Of a stretch of DNA of 64,000 nucleotides, positions 1 through 12,000 are shown in pieces. The DNA is from Ascaris suum (Eukaryota; Nematoda; Chromadorea; Rhabditida; Ascarididae). A program made the translations under genes and the position numbers. The stretch lies in NCBI GenBank assembly GCA_013433145.1, contig JACCHR010000027.1, positions 1 to 64,000 on the forward strand, in the 5' to 3' direction. Position 1 is the stretch's first letter. The number at the start of each line of letters is the position of its first letter. Below the pieces are notes generated by a model. That model made no database searches, was not told where the DNA came from, and saw nothing but the letters and a program-made list of their open reading frames with translations.

Positions 1-3000
1 AGCCTAAGCCTAAGCCTAAGCCAAGCCTAAGCCTAAGCCCTATAGACTAAGCCTAAGCCTAAGCCTAAGCCTTAACCTAAGCCTAAGCCTAAGCCTAAGC
101 CTAAGCCAAAGCCTAGCCTAAGCCTAACTTAGCCTAAGCCTAAGCCTAAAAGCCTAAGCCTAAGCCTAAGCCTAAGCCTAAGCCTAAAGCCTAACCAAGC
201 CTAAGCCTAAGCCTAAGCCTAAGCCTAAGCCTAAGCCTAAGCCTAAGCCTAAGCCTAACCTAAGCCTAAGCCTAAGCCTAAGCCTAAGCCTAAGCCTAAC
301 CTAAGCCCCCAAGCTAAGCCCTAACCTAAGCCTAAGCTAAGCCTAAGCCTAAGCCTAAGCCTAAGCCTAAGCCTAACCTAAAGCCTAAGCCTAAGCCTAA
401 GCCTAAGCCCTAAGCCCTAAGCCTAAGCCTAAGCCTAAAACCCTAAGCCTAAGCCTAAGCCTAAGCCTAAGCCTAAGCCTAAGCCTAAGCCTAAGCCTAA
501 GCCTAAGCCTAAGCCTAAGCCTAACCTAAGCCTAACCTATGCCTAAGCCTAAGCCTAAGCCTAAGCCCTAAGCCTAAGCCTAAGCCTAAGCCTAAGCCTA
601 AGCCTAAGCCTAAGCCTAAGCCTAAGCCTAAGCCTACAAGCCTAAGGCCTAACCTAAGCCTAAGCCTAAGCCTATAAGCCTAAGCCTAAGCCTTTAAAAG
701 CCATAAGCCCTAACCTAAGCCTAGCCTTAAGCCTAACCTAAGCCTAAGCCTAAGCTAAGCCTAACCTAAGCCTAAGCCAAGCCTAACCTAAGCCTAAGCC
801 GAAGCCTAAGCCTAAGCCTAAGCCTAAGCCCTAAGCCTAAGCCGAAGCCTAACCTAACCTAAGCCTAAGCCTAAGCCTAAAGCATAAGCCTAAGCTAAGC
901 CTAAGCCTAAGCCTAAGCCTAAGCCTAAGCCTAAGCCAAGCCTAAGCCTAAGCCTAAGCCTAAGCCTAAGCCAAGCCTAAGCCTAAGCCTAAGCCTAAAA
1001 GCCTAACCTAAGCCTAAGCCTAAGCCTAAGCCTAAGCCTAAGCCTATCCTAAGCCTAAGCCTAAGCCTAAGCCTAAGCCTACCTAAGCCTAAGCCTAAGC
1101 CTAGCCTAAGCCTAAGCTAACCTAGCCCTAAGCCTAACCTAAGCCTAACCTAAGCCTAAGCCTAAGCCTAAGCCTAACCGAAGCCTAAAAGCCTAAGCCT
1201 AAGCCATAACCTAACCTAAGCCTAAGCCTAAGCCTAAGCCTAAGCCTAAGCCTAAAGCCTAAGCCTAAGCCTAACTAAGCCTAAGCCTAACCTAAGCCTA
1301 AGCCTAAGCCTAAGCCTAAGCCTATCAAAAGCCTAAGCCTAAGCCTAAGCCTAAGCCTAAGCCTAAGCCTAAGCCTAAGCCTAAGCCTAAGCCCTAAGCC
1401 TAAGCCTAAGCCTAAGCCGTAAGCCTAAGCCTAAGCTAAGCCTAAGCCGAAGCCCCAGCCTAAAGCCTAAGCCCTAAGCCTAAGCCTAAGCCTAAGCCTA
1501 AGCCTAAGCCTAAGCCTAAGCCTAAGCCTAAGCCTAAGCCTAAGGCCTAAGCCCTAAGAAGCCTAAGCCTAAGCCTAACCTAGAACCTAAGCTAAGCCAA
1601 AGCCTAAGCCTAAGCCTAAGCTAAGCCTAAGCCTAACCTAAGCCTAAGCCTAAGCCTAACCTAAGCCTAAGCCTAACCTAGCCTAAGCCTAAAGCCCCTA
1701 AGTCCTAAGCCAAAGCCTAAGCCTAAGCCTAACCTAAGCCTAAGCCTAAGCCTAAGCCTAAGCCAAGGCCTAAAGCCTAAGCCTAAGCCTAAGCCTAAGC
1801 CTAATCCTAAGCCCTAAGCCTAACCTAAGCCTAAGCCTAAGCCTACTAAAGCCTAAGCCTAAGCCTAAGCCTACCTAAGCCTAAGCCTAAGCCTAAGCCT
1901 AAGCCCTAAGCCTAACCTAAGCCTAAGCCTAACCTAAGCCTAAGCCTAAGCCTAAGCCTAAGCCTAAGCCTAAGCCTAAGCCTAACCTAGCCCAACGCCT
2001 AAGCCTATGCCTAAGCCTAACCTAAGCCTAAGCCTAAGCCTAAGCCTAAGCCTAAGCCCTAAGCCTTAGCCTAAGCTCCTAAGCCTAACCTAGCCTAAGC
2101 CTTAGCCAAGCCCTAACCTAAGCCCTAAGCCTAAGCCTAACCTAAGCCTAAGCACTAAGCCTAAGCCTAAGCCTAACCTAAGCCTAAGCCTAACCTAAGC
2201 CTAAGCCTAAGCCTAAGCCTAAGCCTAAGCTAAGCCTAAGCCTAAGCCTAAGCCTAAGCCTAAGCCTAAGCCCTAAGCCTAAGCCAAACCAAAGCCTAAG
2301 CCTAAGCGAAAGCCTAAGCAGCTAAGCCTAAGCCTAAGCCTAAGCCTAAGCCTAAGCCTAAGCATCCTAAGCCTAAGCCTAAGCCTAAGCCTAAGCCTAA
2401 ACCTAAGCCTAAGCCTAAGCCTAACCTAAGCCTAAGCCTAAGCCTAACCTAAGCCTAAGCCCTAACCTAAGCATAAGCCTAAGCCTAACCTAACCTAACC
2501 TAAGCCTAAGCCTAAGCCTAAGCCTAAGCCTAAGCCTAAGCCTAAGCCAAGCCTAAGCCTAAGCCTAAGCCTAAAGCCTAACCTAAGCCTACTAACTAAG
2601 CCTAAGCCTAAGCCTAAACCCTAAGCCTAAGCCTAAGCCTAAGCCTAAGCCTAAGCCTGAAGCCTAAGCCGAATCCTAAGCCTAACCTAAGCCTATCCTA
2701 AGCGCTAAGCCTAACCTAAGCCTACACCACCCTAAGCCTAAGCCTAAGCCTAGCCAAAGCCTAAGCCTAAGCCTAACTAAGCCTAAGCCTAAGCCTAAGC
2801 CTAAGCCTAAGCCTAAGCTAAAGCCTAAGCCTAAGCCTAAGCCTAAGCCTTAGGCCTAAGCCTAAGCCAAAGCCTAAGCCTAACCGAACATAAGCCAAAG
2901 CCTAAGCCTAAGACGCTAAGCCGAAGCCTAAGCCTAAGCCTACGCCTAAGCCTAAGCCTAAGCCTAAGGGCTAAGCCTACGCCTAAGCATTATAAGCCTA

Positions 3001-6000
3001 AGCCTAAGCTTAGCCTAAGCCTAAGCCGAAGCCTAAGCCTAAGCCTAAGCCTAACCTAAGCCTAAGCCTAAGTCCTAAGCCTCAGCTAAGCCTAACCTAA
3101 GCCTAAGCCTAAGCCTAAGCAGAAGCCTAAAGCCAAGCCTAAGCCTAAGCACTAAGCCTTATGCCTAACCTAAGCCAAAGCCTAAGCCTAAGCCTAAGCC
3201 TTAGCCTAAGGCCTAAGCCTAACCTAAGCCAACCCTAAGCCTAAGCCTAAGCCTAAGCCTAAGCTAAGCATAAGCCTAATCTAAGCCTAAGCCTAAGCCT
3301 AAGCCTAAGCCTAAGCCTAACCTAAGCTAAGCCTAAGCCGAGCCTAACCTAACCTAACCTAAGCCTAAAGCCTAAGCCTAAGCCTAAGCCTAAGCCTAAG
3401 CCAAGCCTTAAAGCCTAACTTAAGCCTAAGCCTAAGCCCTAAGCCCTAAGCCTAAGCCTAAGCCTAAGCCTAGCCTAAGGCCTAAAGCCTAAGCTAACCC
3501 TAAGCCCCTAACCTAACCTACCTAAGCCAAGCCAAGCCTAAGCTAAGCCTAAGCCTAAGCCTAACCTAAGCCTAAGCCTAAGCCTAAGCCTAAGCCAAGC
3601 CTAACCTAAGCCTAAGCCTAAGCCTAAGCCTAACCTAAGCCTAGCCTAACCTAAGCTAAGGCCTAAGAACCTAAGCCTAAGCCTAAGCCCTAAGCCTAAG
3701 CCTAAGGCCTAACCTAAGCCTAAGCCTAAGCCTAAGCCTAAGCCTAACCTAAGCCTAAGCCTAAGCCTAAGCCTAAGCCTAAGCCTAAGCCTAACCTAAG
3801 CCTAAGCCTAAGCCTAAGCATAAGCTAAGCCTAAGCCTAAGCCTAAGCTAAGCCTAAGCTAAGCCAAGCCTAAGCCTAAGCTAAGCCTAAGCCTAAGCCT
3901 AAGCCAAAGCTTAGCCTAAGCCTAAGCCTAAGCCCTAAGCCTAAGCCTAAGCCTAAGCCTAAGCCTAACCAAGCCTAACCAAGCCTAAGCCTAAGCCTAA
4001 GCCTAAGCCTAAGCCTAAGCCCCCTAAGCCAAAGCCTAATGCCTAACCTATCCTAAGCCAAGCCTAAGCCTAAGCCTAAGCTAAGCTAAGCCTAAGCCTA
4101 AGGCCCTAAGCCTAAGCCTAAGCCTAAACCTAAGCCTAGCCTGAAGCCTAACCTTGCCTAAGCCTAACCCTAAGCCTAAGCCTAAGCCTAAGCCTAACCT
4201 AAGCCTAAGCCTAAGCCTAAGCCTAAGCCTAAGCCTAAGCCTAAGCCTAAGCCTAAGCCTAAGCAAGCTAAGCCTAAGCCTAAGCCTAAGCCTAAGCCTA
4301 AGCCTAAGCCTAACCTAAGCCTAGCCTAATCCTAAGCCTAACCTAACCTAAGCCTAAGCCTAAGCCTAAGCCCTATGCCTAAGCCTAAGCCTAAGCCTAA
4401 GCCTAAGCCTAAGCCCTAAGCCTAAGCTATGCCTAAGCCTAAGGCCTAAGCCTAAGCCTAAGCCTAAGCCTAAGCCTAAGCCTAAGCCTAAGCCTATCCT
4501 AAGCCTAAGCCTAACCTAAGCCTAAGCAAGCCTAAGCCTAAGCCTAAGCCTAAGCCTAAGCCTAAGCCTAAGCCTAGCCTAAGCCCCTAAGCCTAAGCCT
4601 AAGCCTAAGCCTAAGCCGAAGCCTAAGCCTAAGCCTAATGCCTAAGCCTAAGCCTAAGCCTAAGCCTAAGCCTAAGCCTAACCTAAGCCTAAGCCTAAGC
4701 CTAACCTAAGCCTAAGCCAAGCCTAAGCCTAAGCCTAGCCTAAGCCTAAGCCTAAGCCTAAGCCTAAGCCTAACCTAAGCCTAAGCCTAAGCCTAACCTA
4801 AGCCTAAGCCTAAGCCTAAGCCCTAAGCCTAAGCCTAACCTAAGCCTAAGCCCTAAGCCTAACCTAAGCCTAAGCCTAAGCCTAAGCTAAGCCTAAGCGT
4901 AAGCCTAAGCCTAAGCCTAAGCCAAAGCCTAACCTAAGCCTAACCTAAGCCTAAGCCTAAGCCTAAGCCGAAGCCCTAAGCCTAAGCCTAACCTAAGCCT
5001 AAGCCTAAGCCTAAGCCTAAGCCTAAGCCTAAGCCTAAGCCTAAGCCTAAGCCTAAGCTAAGCCTAAGCCTAAGCCTAAAGCCTGAGCCTAAGCCAAAAG
5101 CCTAAGCCCTAAGCCTAACCTAAGCCTAAGCCTAAGTGCCTAAGCCTAAGCCTAAGCCGAAGCCTAAGCCTAAGCCTAAGCCTAAGCCTATCCTAACCTA
5201 AGCCTAAGCCTAAGCCTAAGCCCCTAAGCCTAAGCCTAACCTAAGCTAAGCCTAAGCCTAAGCCTAAGCCTAAGCCTAACCTAAGCCTAGCCTAACCTAA
5301 CCTAAGCCTAAGCCTAAGCCTAACCTAAGCCCTAGCCTAAGCTAAGCCTAAGCCTAAGCCTAAGCCTAAGCCTAAGCCTAAGCTAAGCCTAAGCCTAAGC
5401 CTAAGCCTAAGCCTAAGCCTAACCTAAGCCTAAGCCTAAGGCCTAAGCTAAGCCTAAGCCTAAGCCTAAGCCCAAGCCTAACCTAAGCCTAAGCTAAGCC
5501 TAAGCCTAAGCCTAAGCCTAAGCCCTAAGCCTAAGCCTAAGCCTATCCTAAGCCTAAGCCTAAGCCTAAGCCTAAGCTAAGCCTAAGCCTAAGCCTAAGC
5601 CTAAGCCTAAGCCTAAGCCTAAGCCCTAAGCTAAACCTAAGCCTAAGCCCTAAGCCTAAGCCTAAGCCTAAGCCTAAGCCTAACCAAAGCCTAAGCCTAA
5701 GCCTAAGCCTAAGTACCTAAGCCGAACCTAAGCCTAAGCTAAGCCTAAGCCTAGCCTAAGCCTTAAGCCTAAGCTAGCCTAAGCCTAAGCCTAAGCCAAA
5801 GCCTAAGCCTAAGCTAAGCCCTAAGCCTAAGCCTAAGCCTAAGCCTAAGGCCTAACCTTAACCTAAGCCTAAGCCTAAGCTTAAGCCTAAGCCTAAGCCT
5901 AAGCCTAAGCCTAAGCCTAAGCCTAAGCCTAAGCCTAAAGCCTAAGCCTAACCTAAGCCTAAGCCTAAGCCTAATCCTAACAAAAGCCTAAGCCTAAGCC

Positions 6001-9000
6001 AAGCTAAGCCTAAGCCTAAGCCTAAGCCTAATCCTAAGCCTACGCCTAAGCCTAAGCCTAAGCCTAAGCTAAGCCTAACCTAACCTAAGCCTAAGCCTAA
6101 GCCTAAGCCTAAGCCGAAGCCTAAGCCTAAGCCTAAGCCTAAGCTAACCTAAGCCTAAGCCTAAGCCTAAGCCATAATGCCTAAGCCTATAAGCCTAAGC
6201 CTAAGCCTAAGCCTAAGCCTAAGCTAACTCCTAAAGCCTTCGCCTCCCCACGAAGCGCGCCTAAGCCTAAGGAGCCTAAGCCTATTTAAGCCAAAGCCTA
6301 AGCCTAAGCCCCTAAGCCTAAGCCTAAGCCTAAGCCTAAGCCTAAGCCTAAGCCTAACCTAAGCCTAGCCTAAGGCCTAAGCCTAAGCCGAAGCCTAAGC
6401 CTAAGCCTAAACTAAGCCTAAGCCTAAGCCGAAGCCTAAGCCTAGCCTAAGCCTAAGCCTAAGCCTAAGGCCTAAGCCTAAGCCTAAAAGCCTAAGCCTA
6501 AGCCTAAGCCTAAGCCTAAGCCTAAGCCTAAGCCTAAGGCCAAAGCCTAAGCCTAAGCCTAAGCCCTAAGCCTAAGCCTAGCCTAAGCCTAACCTAAGCC
6601 TAAGCTAAGCCTAAGCCTAAGCCCTAAGCCTAAGCCTAAGCCTAAGCCTAAGCTAACCTAAGCCTAAGCCTAAGCCTAAGCCTAACCTAAGCCTAACCGA
6701 AGCCGAGCCTAACCTAAGCCCTAAGCCTAAGCCTAAGCCTAACCTAAGCCTAAGCCTAAGCCTAAGCCCTAAGCCTTAAGCCTAAGCCTATCCTAAGCCT
6801 AAGCCTAAGCCTAAGCCTAAGCCTAAGAATCCTAAGCCTAAGCCTAAGCCCTAAGCCTAAGCCTAAGCCTAACCTAAGCCTAAGCCTAAGCCTAACCTAA
6901 GCCCTAAGCCAAAAGCCTAACCGAAGCCTAAGCCCTAACCTAAGCCTAAGCCTAAGCCTAAGCCTAAGCCTAAGCCTAAGCCTAAGCCTAAGCCTAAGCC
7001 TAAAGCCTAAGCCTAAGCCTAAGCCTAACCTAAGCCTAAGCCTAAGCCTAAGCCTAAGCCTAAGCCTAAGCCTAAGCCTAAGCCTAAGCCTAAGCCTAAG
7101 CCTAAGCCTAACCTAAGCTAAGCCTAAGCCTAAGCCTAAGCCTAAGCCTAAGCCTAGCCTAAGCCTAAGCCAAGCCTAAGCCTAAGAAGCCTAAGCCTAA
7201 GCCTAAGCCTAAGCCTAAGCCTAAGCCTAAGCCTAAGCCTAAGCCTAAGCCTAAGCCTAAGCTAAGCCTAAGCCTAAGCCTAAGCCTAAGCCTAAGCCTA
7301 AGCCTAAGCCTAAGCCTAAGCCTAAGCCTAAGCCTAAGCCAAGAAAGCCAAAGCCTAAGCCTAAGCCTAAGCCTAAGCCTAACTAAGCCTAAGCCTAAGC
7401 CTAAGCCTAAGCCTAAGCCTAAGCCTAAGCCAAAGCCTAAGCCTAAGCCTAAGCCTAAGCCTAAGCCTAGCCTAAGCCTAAGCCTAAGCCTAAGCCTAAG
7501 CCTAAGCCTAAGCCTAAGCCTAAGCCTAAGCCTAAGCCTAAGCCTAAGCCTAAGCCTAAGCCTAAGCCTAAGCCCTAAGCCTAAGCCTAAGCCTAAGCCT
7601 AAGCCTAAGCCTAAGCCTAAGCCTAAGCCTAAGCCTAAGCCTAAGCCTAAGCCTAAGCCTAAGCCTAAGCCTAAGCCTAAGCCTAAGCCTAAGCCTAAGC
7701 CTAAGCCTAAGCCTAAGCCTAAGCCTAAGCCTAAGCCTAAGCCTAAGCCTAAGCCTAAGCCTAAGCCTAAGCCTAAGCCTAAGCCTAAGCCTAAGCCTAA
7801 GCCTAAGCCTAAGCCTAAGCCTAAGCCTAAGCCTAAGCCTAAGCAGCCTAAGCCTAAGCCCTAAGCCTAAGCCTAAGCCTAAGCCTAAGCCTAACCTAAG
7901 CCTAAAGCCTAAGCCTAAGCCTAAGCCTAAGCCTAAGCCTAAGCCTAAGCCTAAGCCTAAGCCTAAGCCTAAGCTAAGCCTAAGCCTAAGCCTAAGCCTA
8001 AGCCTAAGCCTAAGCCTAAGCCTAAGCCTAAGCCTAAGCCTAAGCCTAAGCCTAAGCCTAAGCCTAAGCCTAAGCCTAAGCCTAAGCCTAAGCCTAAGCC
8101 TAAGCCTAAGCCTAAGCCTAAGCCTAAGCCTAAGCCTAAGCCTAAGCCTAAGCCTAAGCCTAAGCCTAAGCCTAAGCCTAAGCCTAAGCCTAAGCCTAAG
8201 CCTAAGCCTAAGCCTAAGCCTAAGCCTAAGCCTAAGCCTAAGCCTAAGCCTAAGCCTAAGCCTAAGCCTAAGCCTAAGCCTAAGCCTAAGCCTAAGCCTA
8301 AGCCTAAGCCTAAGCCTAAGCCTAAGCCTAAGCCTAAGCCTAAGCCTAAGCCTAAGCCTAAGCCTAAGCCTAAGCCTAAGCCTAAGCCTAAGCCTAAGCC
8401 TAACCTAAGCCTAAGCCTAAGCCTAAGCCTAAGCCTAAGCCTAAGCCTAAGCCTAAGCCTAAGCCTAAGCCTAAGCCTAAGCCTAAGCTTAAGCCTAAGC
8501 CTAAGCCTAAGCCTAAGCCTAAGCCTAAGCCTAAGCCTAAGCCTAAGCCTAAGCCTAAGCCTAAGCCTAAGCCTAAGCTAAGCCTAAGCCTAAGCCTAAG
8601 CCTAAGCCTAAGCCTAAGCCTAAGCCTAAGCCTAAGCCTAAGCCTAAGCCTAAGCCTAAGCCTAAGCCTAAGCCTAAGCCTAAGCCTAAGCCTAAGCCTA
8701 AGCCTAAGCCTAAGCCTAAGCCTAAGCCTAAGCCTAAGCCTAAGCCTAAGCCAAGCCTAAGCCTAAGCCTAAGCCTAAGCCTAAGCCTAAGCCTAAGCCT
8801 AAGCCTAAGCCTAAGCCTAAGCCTAAGCCTAAGCCTAAGCCTAAGCCTAAGCCTAAGCCTAAGCCTAAGCCTAAGCCTAAGCCTAAGCCTAAGCCTAAGC
8901 CTAAGCCTAAGCCTAAGCCTAAGCCTAAGCCTAAGCCTAAGCCTAAGCCTAAGCCTAAGCCTAAGCCTAAGCCTAAGCCTAAGCCTAAGCCTAAGCCTAA

Positions 9001-12000
9001 GCCTAAGCCTAAGCTAAGCCTAAGCCTAAGCCTAAGCCTAAGCCTAAGCCTAAGCCTAAGCCTAAGCCTAAGCCTAAGCCTAAGCCTAAGCCTAAGCCTA
9101 AGCCTAAGCCTAAGCCTAAGCCTAAGCCTAAGCCTAAGCCTAAGCCTAAGCCTAAGCCTAAGCCTAAGCCTAAGCCTAAGCCTAAGCCTAAGCCTAAGCC
9201 TAACCTAAGCTAAGCCTAAGCCTAAGCCTAAGCCTAAGCCTAAGCCTAAGCCTAAGCCTAAGCCTAAGCCTAAGCCTAAGCCTAAGCCTAAGCCTAAGCC
9301 TAAGCCTAAGCCTAAGCCTAAGCCTAAGCCTAAGCCTAAGCCTAAGCCTAAGCCTAAGCCTAAGCCTAAGCTAAGCCTAAGCCTAAGCCTAAGCCTAAGC
9401 CTAAGCCTAAGCCTAAGCCTAAGCCTAAGCCTAAGCCTAAGCCTAAGCCTAAGCCTAAGCCTAAGCCTAAGCCTAAGCCTAAGCCTAAGCCTAAGCCTAA
9501 GCCTAAGCCTAAGCCTAAGCCTAAGCCTAAGCCTAAGCCTAAGCCTAAGCCTAAGCCTAAGCCTAAGCCTAAGCCTAAGCCTAAGCCTAAGCCTAAGCCT
9601 AAGCTAAGCCTAAGCCTAAGCCTAAGCCTAAGCCTAAGCCTAAGCCTAAGCCTAAGCCTAAGCCTAAGCCTAAGCCTAAGCCTAAGCCTAAGCCTAAGCC
9701 TAAGCCTAAGCCTAAGCCTAAGCCTAAGCCTAAGCCTAAGCCTAAGCCTAAGCCTAAGCCTAAGCCTAAGCCTAAGCCTAAGCCTAAGCCTAAGCCTAAG
9801 CCTAAGCCTAAGCCTAAGCTAAGCCTAAGCCTAAGCCTAAGCCTAAGCCTAAGCCTAAGCCTAAGCCTAAGCCTAAGCCTAAGCCTAAGCCTAAGCCTAA
9901 GCCTAAGCCTAAGCCTAAGCCTAAGCCTAAGCCTAAGCCTAAGCCTAAGCCTAAGCCTAAGCCTAAGCCTAAGCCTAAGCCTAAGCCTAAGCCTAAGCCT
10001 AAGCCTAAGCCTAAGCCTAAGCTAAGCCTAAGCCTAAGCCTAAGCCTAAGCCTAAGCCTAAGCCTAAGCCTAAGCCTAAGCCTAAGCCTAAGCCTAAGCC
10101 TAAGCCTAAGCCTAAGCCTAAGCCTAAGCCTAAGCCTAAGCCTAAGCCTAAGCCTAAGCCTAAGCCTAAGCCTAAGCCTAAGCCTAAGCCTAAGCCTAAG
10201 CCTAAGCCTAAGCCTAAGCCTAAGCCTAAGCCTAAGCCTAAGCCTAAGCCTAAGCCTAAGCCTAAGCCTAAGCCTAAGCCTAAGCCTAAGCCTAAGCCTA
10301 AGCCTAAGCCTAAGCCTAAGCCTAAGCCTAAGCCTAAGCCTAAGCCTAAGCCTAAGCCTAAGCCTAAGCCTAAGCCTAAGCCTAAGCCTAAGCCTAAGCC
10401 TAAGCCTAAGCCTAAGCCTAAGCCTAAGCCTAAGCCTAAGCCTAAGCCTAAGCCTAAGCCTAAGCCTAAGCCTAAGCCTAAGCCTAAGCCTAAGCCTAAG
10501 CCTAAGCCTAAGCCTAAGCCTAAGCCTAAGCCTAAGCCTAAGCCTAAGCCTAAGCCTAAGCCTAAGCCTAAGCCTAAGCCTAAGCCTAAGCCTAAGCCTA
10601 AGCCTAAGCCTAAGCCTAAGCCTAAGCCTAAGCCTAAGCCTAAGCCTAAGCCTAAGCCTAAGCCTAAGCCTAAGCCTAAGCCTAAGCCTAAGCCTAAGCC
10701 TAAGCCTAAGCCTAAGCCTAAGCCTAAGCCTAAGCCTAAGCCTAAGCCTAAGCCTAAGCCTAAGCCTAAGAAGCCTAAGCCTAAGCCTAAGCCTAAGCCT
10801 AAGCCTAAGCCTAAGCCTAAGCCTAAGCCTAAGCCTAAGCCTAAGCCTAAGCCTAAGCCTAAGCCTAAGCCTAAGCCTAAGCCTAAGCCTAAGCCTAAGC
10901 CTAAGCCTAAGCCTAAGCCTAAGCCTAAGCCTAAGCCTAAGCCTAAGCCTAAGCCTAAGCCTAAGCCTAAGCCTAAGCCTAAGCCTAAGCCTAAGCCTAA
11001 GCCTAAGCCTAAGCCTAAGCCTAAGCCTAAGCCTAAGCCTAAGCCTAAGCCTAATAAGCCTAAGCCTAAGCCTAAGCCTAAGCCTAAGCCTAAGCCTAAG
11101 CCTAAGCCTAAGCCTAAGCCTAAGCCTAAGCCTAAGCCTAAGCCTAAGCCTAAGCCTAAGCCTAAGCCTAAGCCTAAGCCTAAGCCTAAGCCTAAGCCTA
11201 AGCCTAAGCCTAAGCCTAAGCCTAAAGCCTAAGCCTAAGCCTAAGCCTAAGCCTAAGCCTAAGCCTAAGCCTAAGCCTAAGCCTAAGCCTAAGCCTAACC
11301 TAAGCCTAAGCCTAAGCCTAAGCCTAAGCCTAAGCCTAAGCCTAAGCCTAAGCCTAAGCCTAAGCCTAAGCCTAAGCCTAAGCCTAAGCCTAAGCCTAAG
11401 CCTAAGCCTAAGCCTAAGCCTAAGCCTAAGCCTAAGCCTAAAGCCTAAGCCTAAGCCTAAGCCTAAGCCTAAGCCTAAGCCTAAGCCTAAGCCTAAGCCT
11501 AAGCCTAAGCCTAAGCCTAAGCCTAAGCCTAAGCCTAAGCCTAAGCCTAAGCCTAAGCCTAAGCCTAAGCCTAAGCCTAAGCCTAAGCCTAAGCCTAAGC
11601 CTAAGCCTAAGCCTAAGCCTAAGCCTAAGCCTAAGCCTAAGCCTAAGCCTAAGCCTAAGCCTAAGCCTAAGCCTAAGCCTAAGCCTAAGCCTAAGCCTAA
11701 GCCTAAGCAAGCCTAAGCCTAAGCCTAAGCCTAAGCCTAAGCCTAAGCCTAAGCCTAAGCCTAAGCCTAAGCCTAAGCCTAAGCCTAAGCCTAAGCCTAA
11801 GCCTAAGCCTAAGCCTAAGCCTAAGCCTAAGCCTAAGCCTAAGCCTAAGCCTAAGCCTAAGCCTAAGCCTAAGCCTAAGCCTAAGCCTAAGCCTAAGCCT
11901 AAGCCTAAGCCTAACCTAAGCCTAAGCCTAAGCCTAAGCCTAAGCCTAAGCCTAAGCCTAAGCCTAAGCCTAAGCCTAAGCCTAAGCCTAAGCCTAAGCC

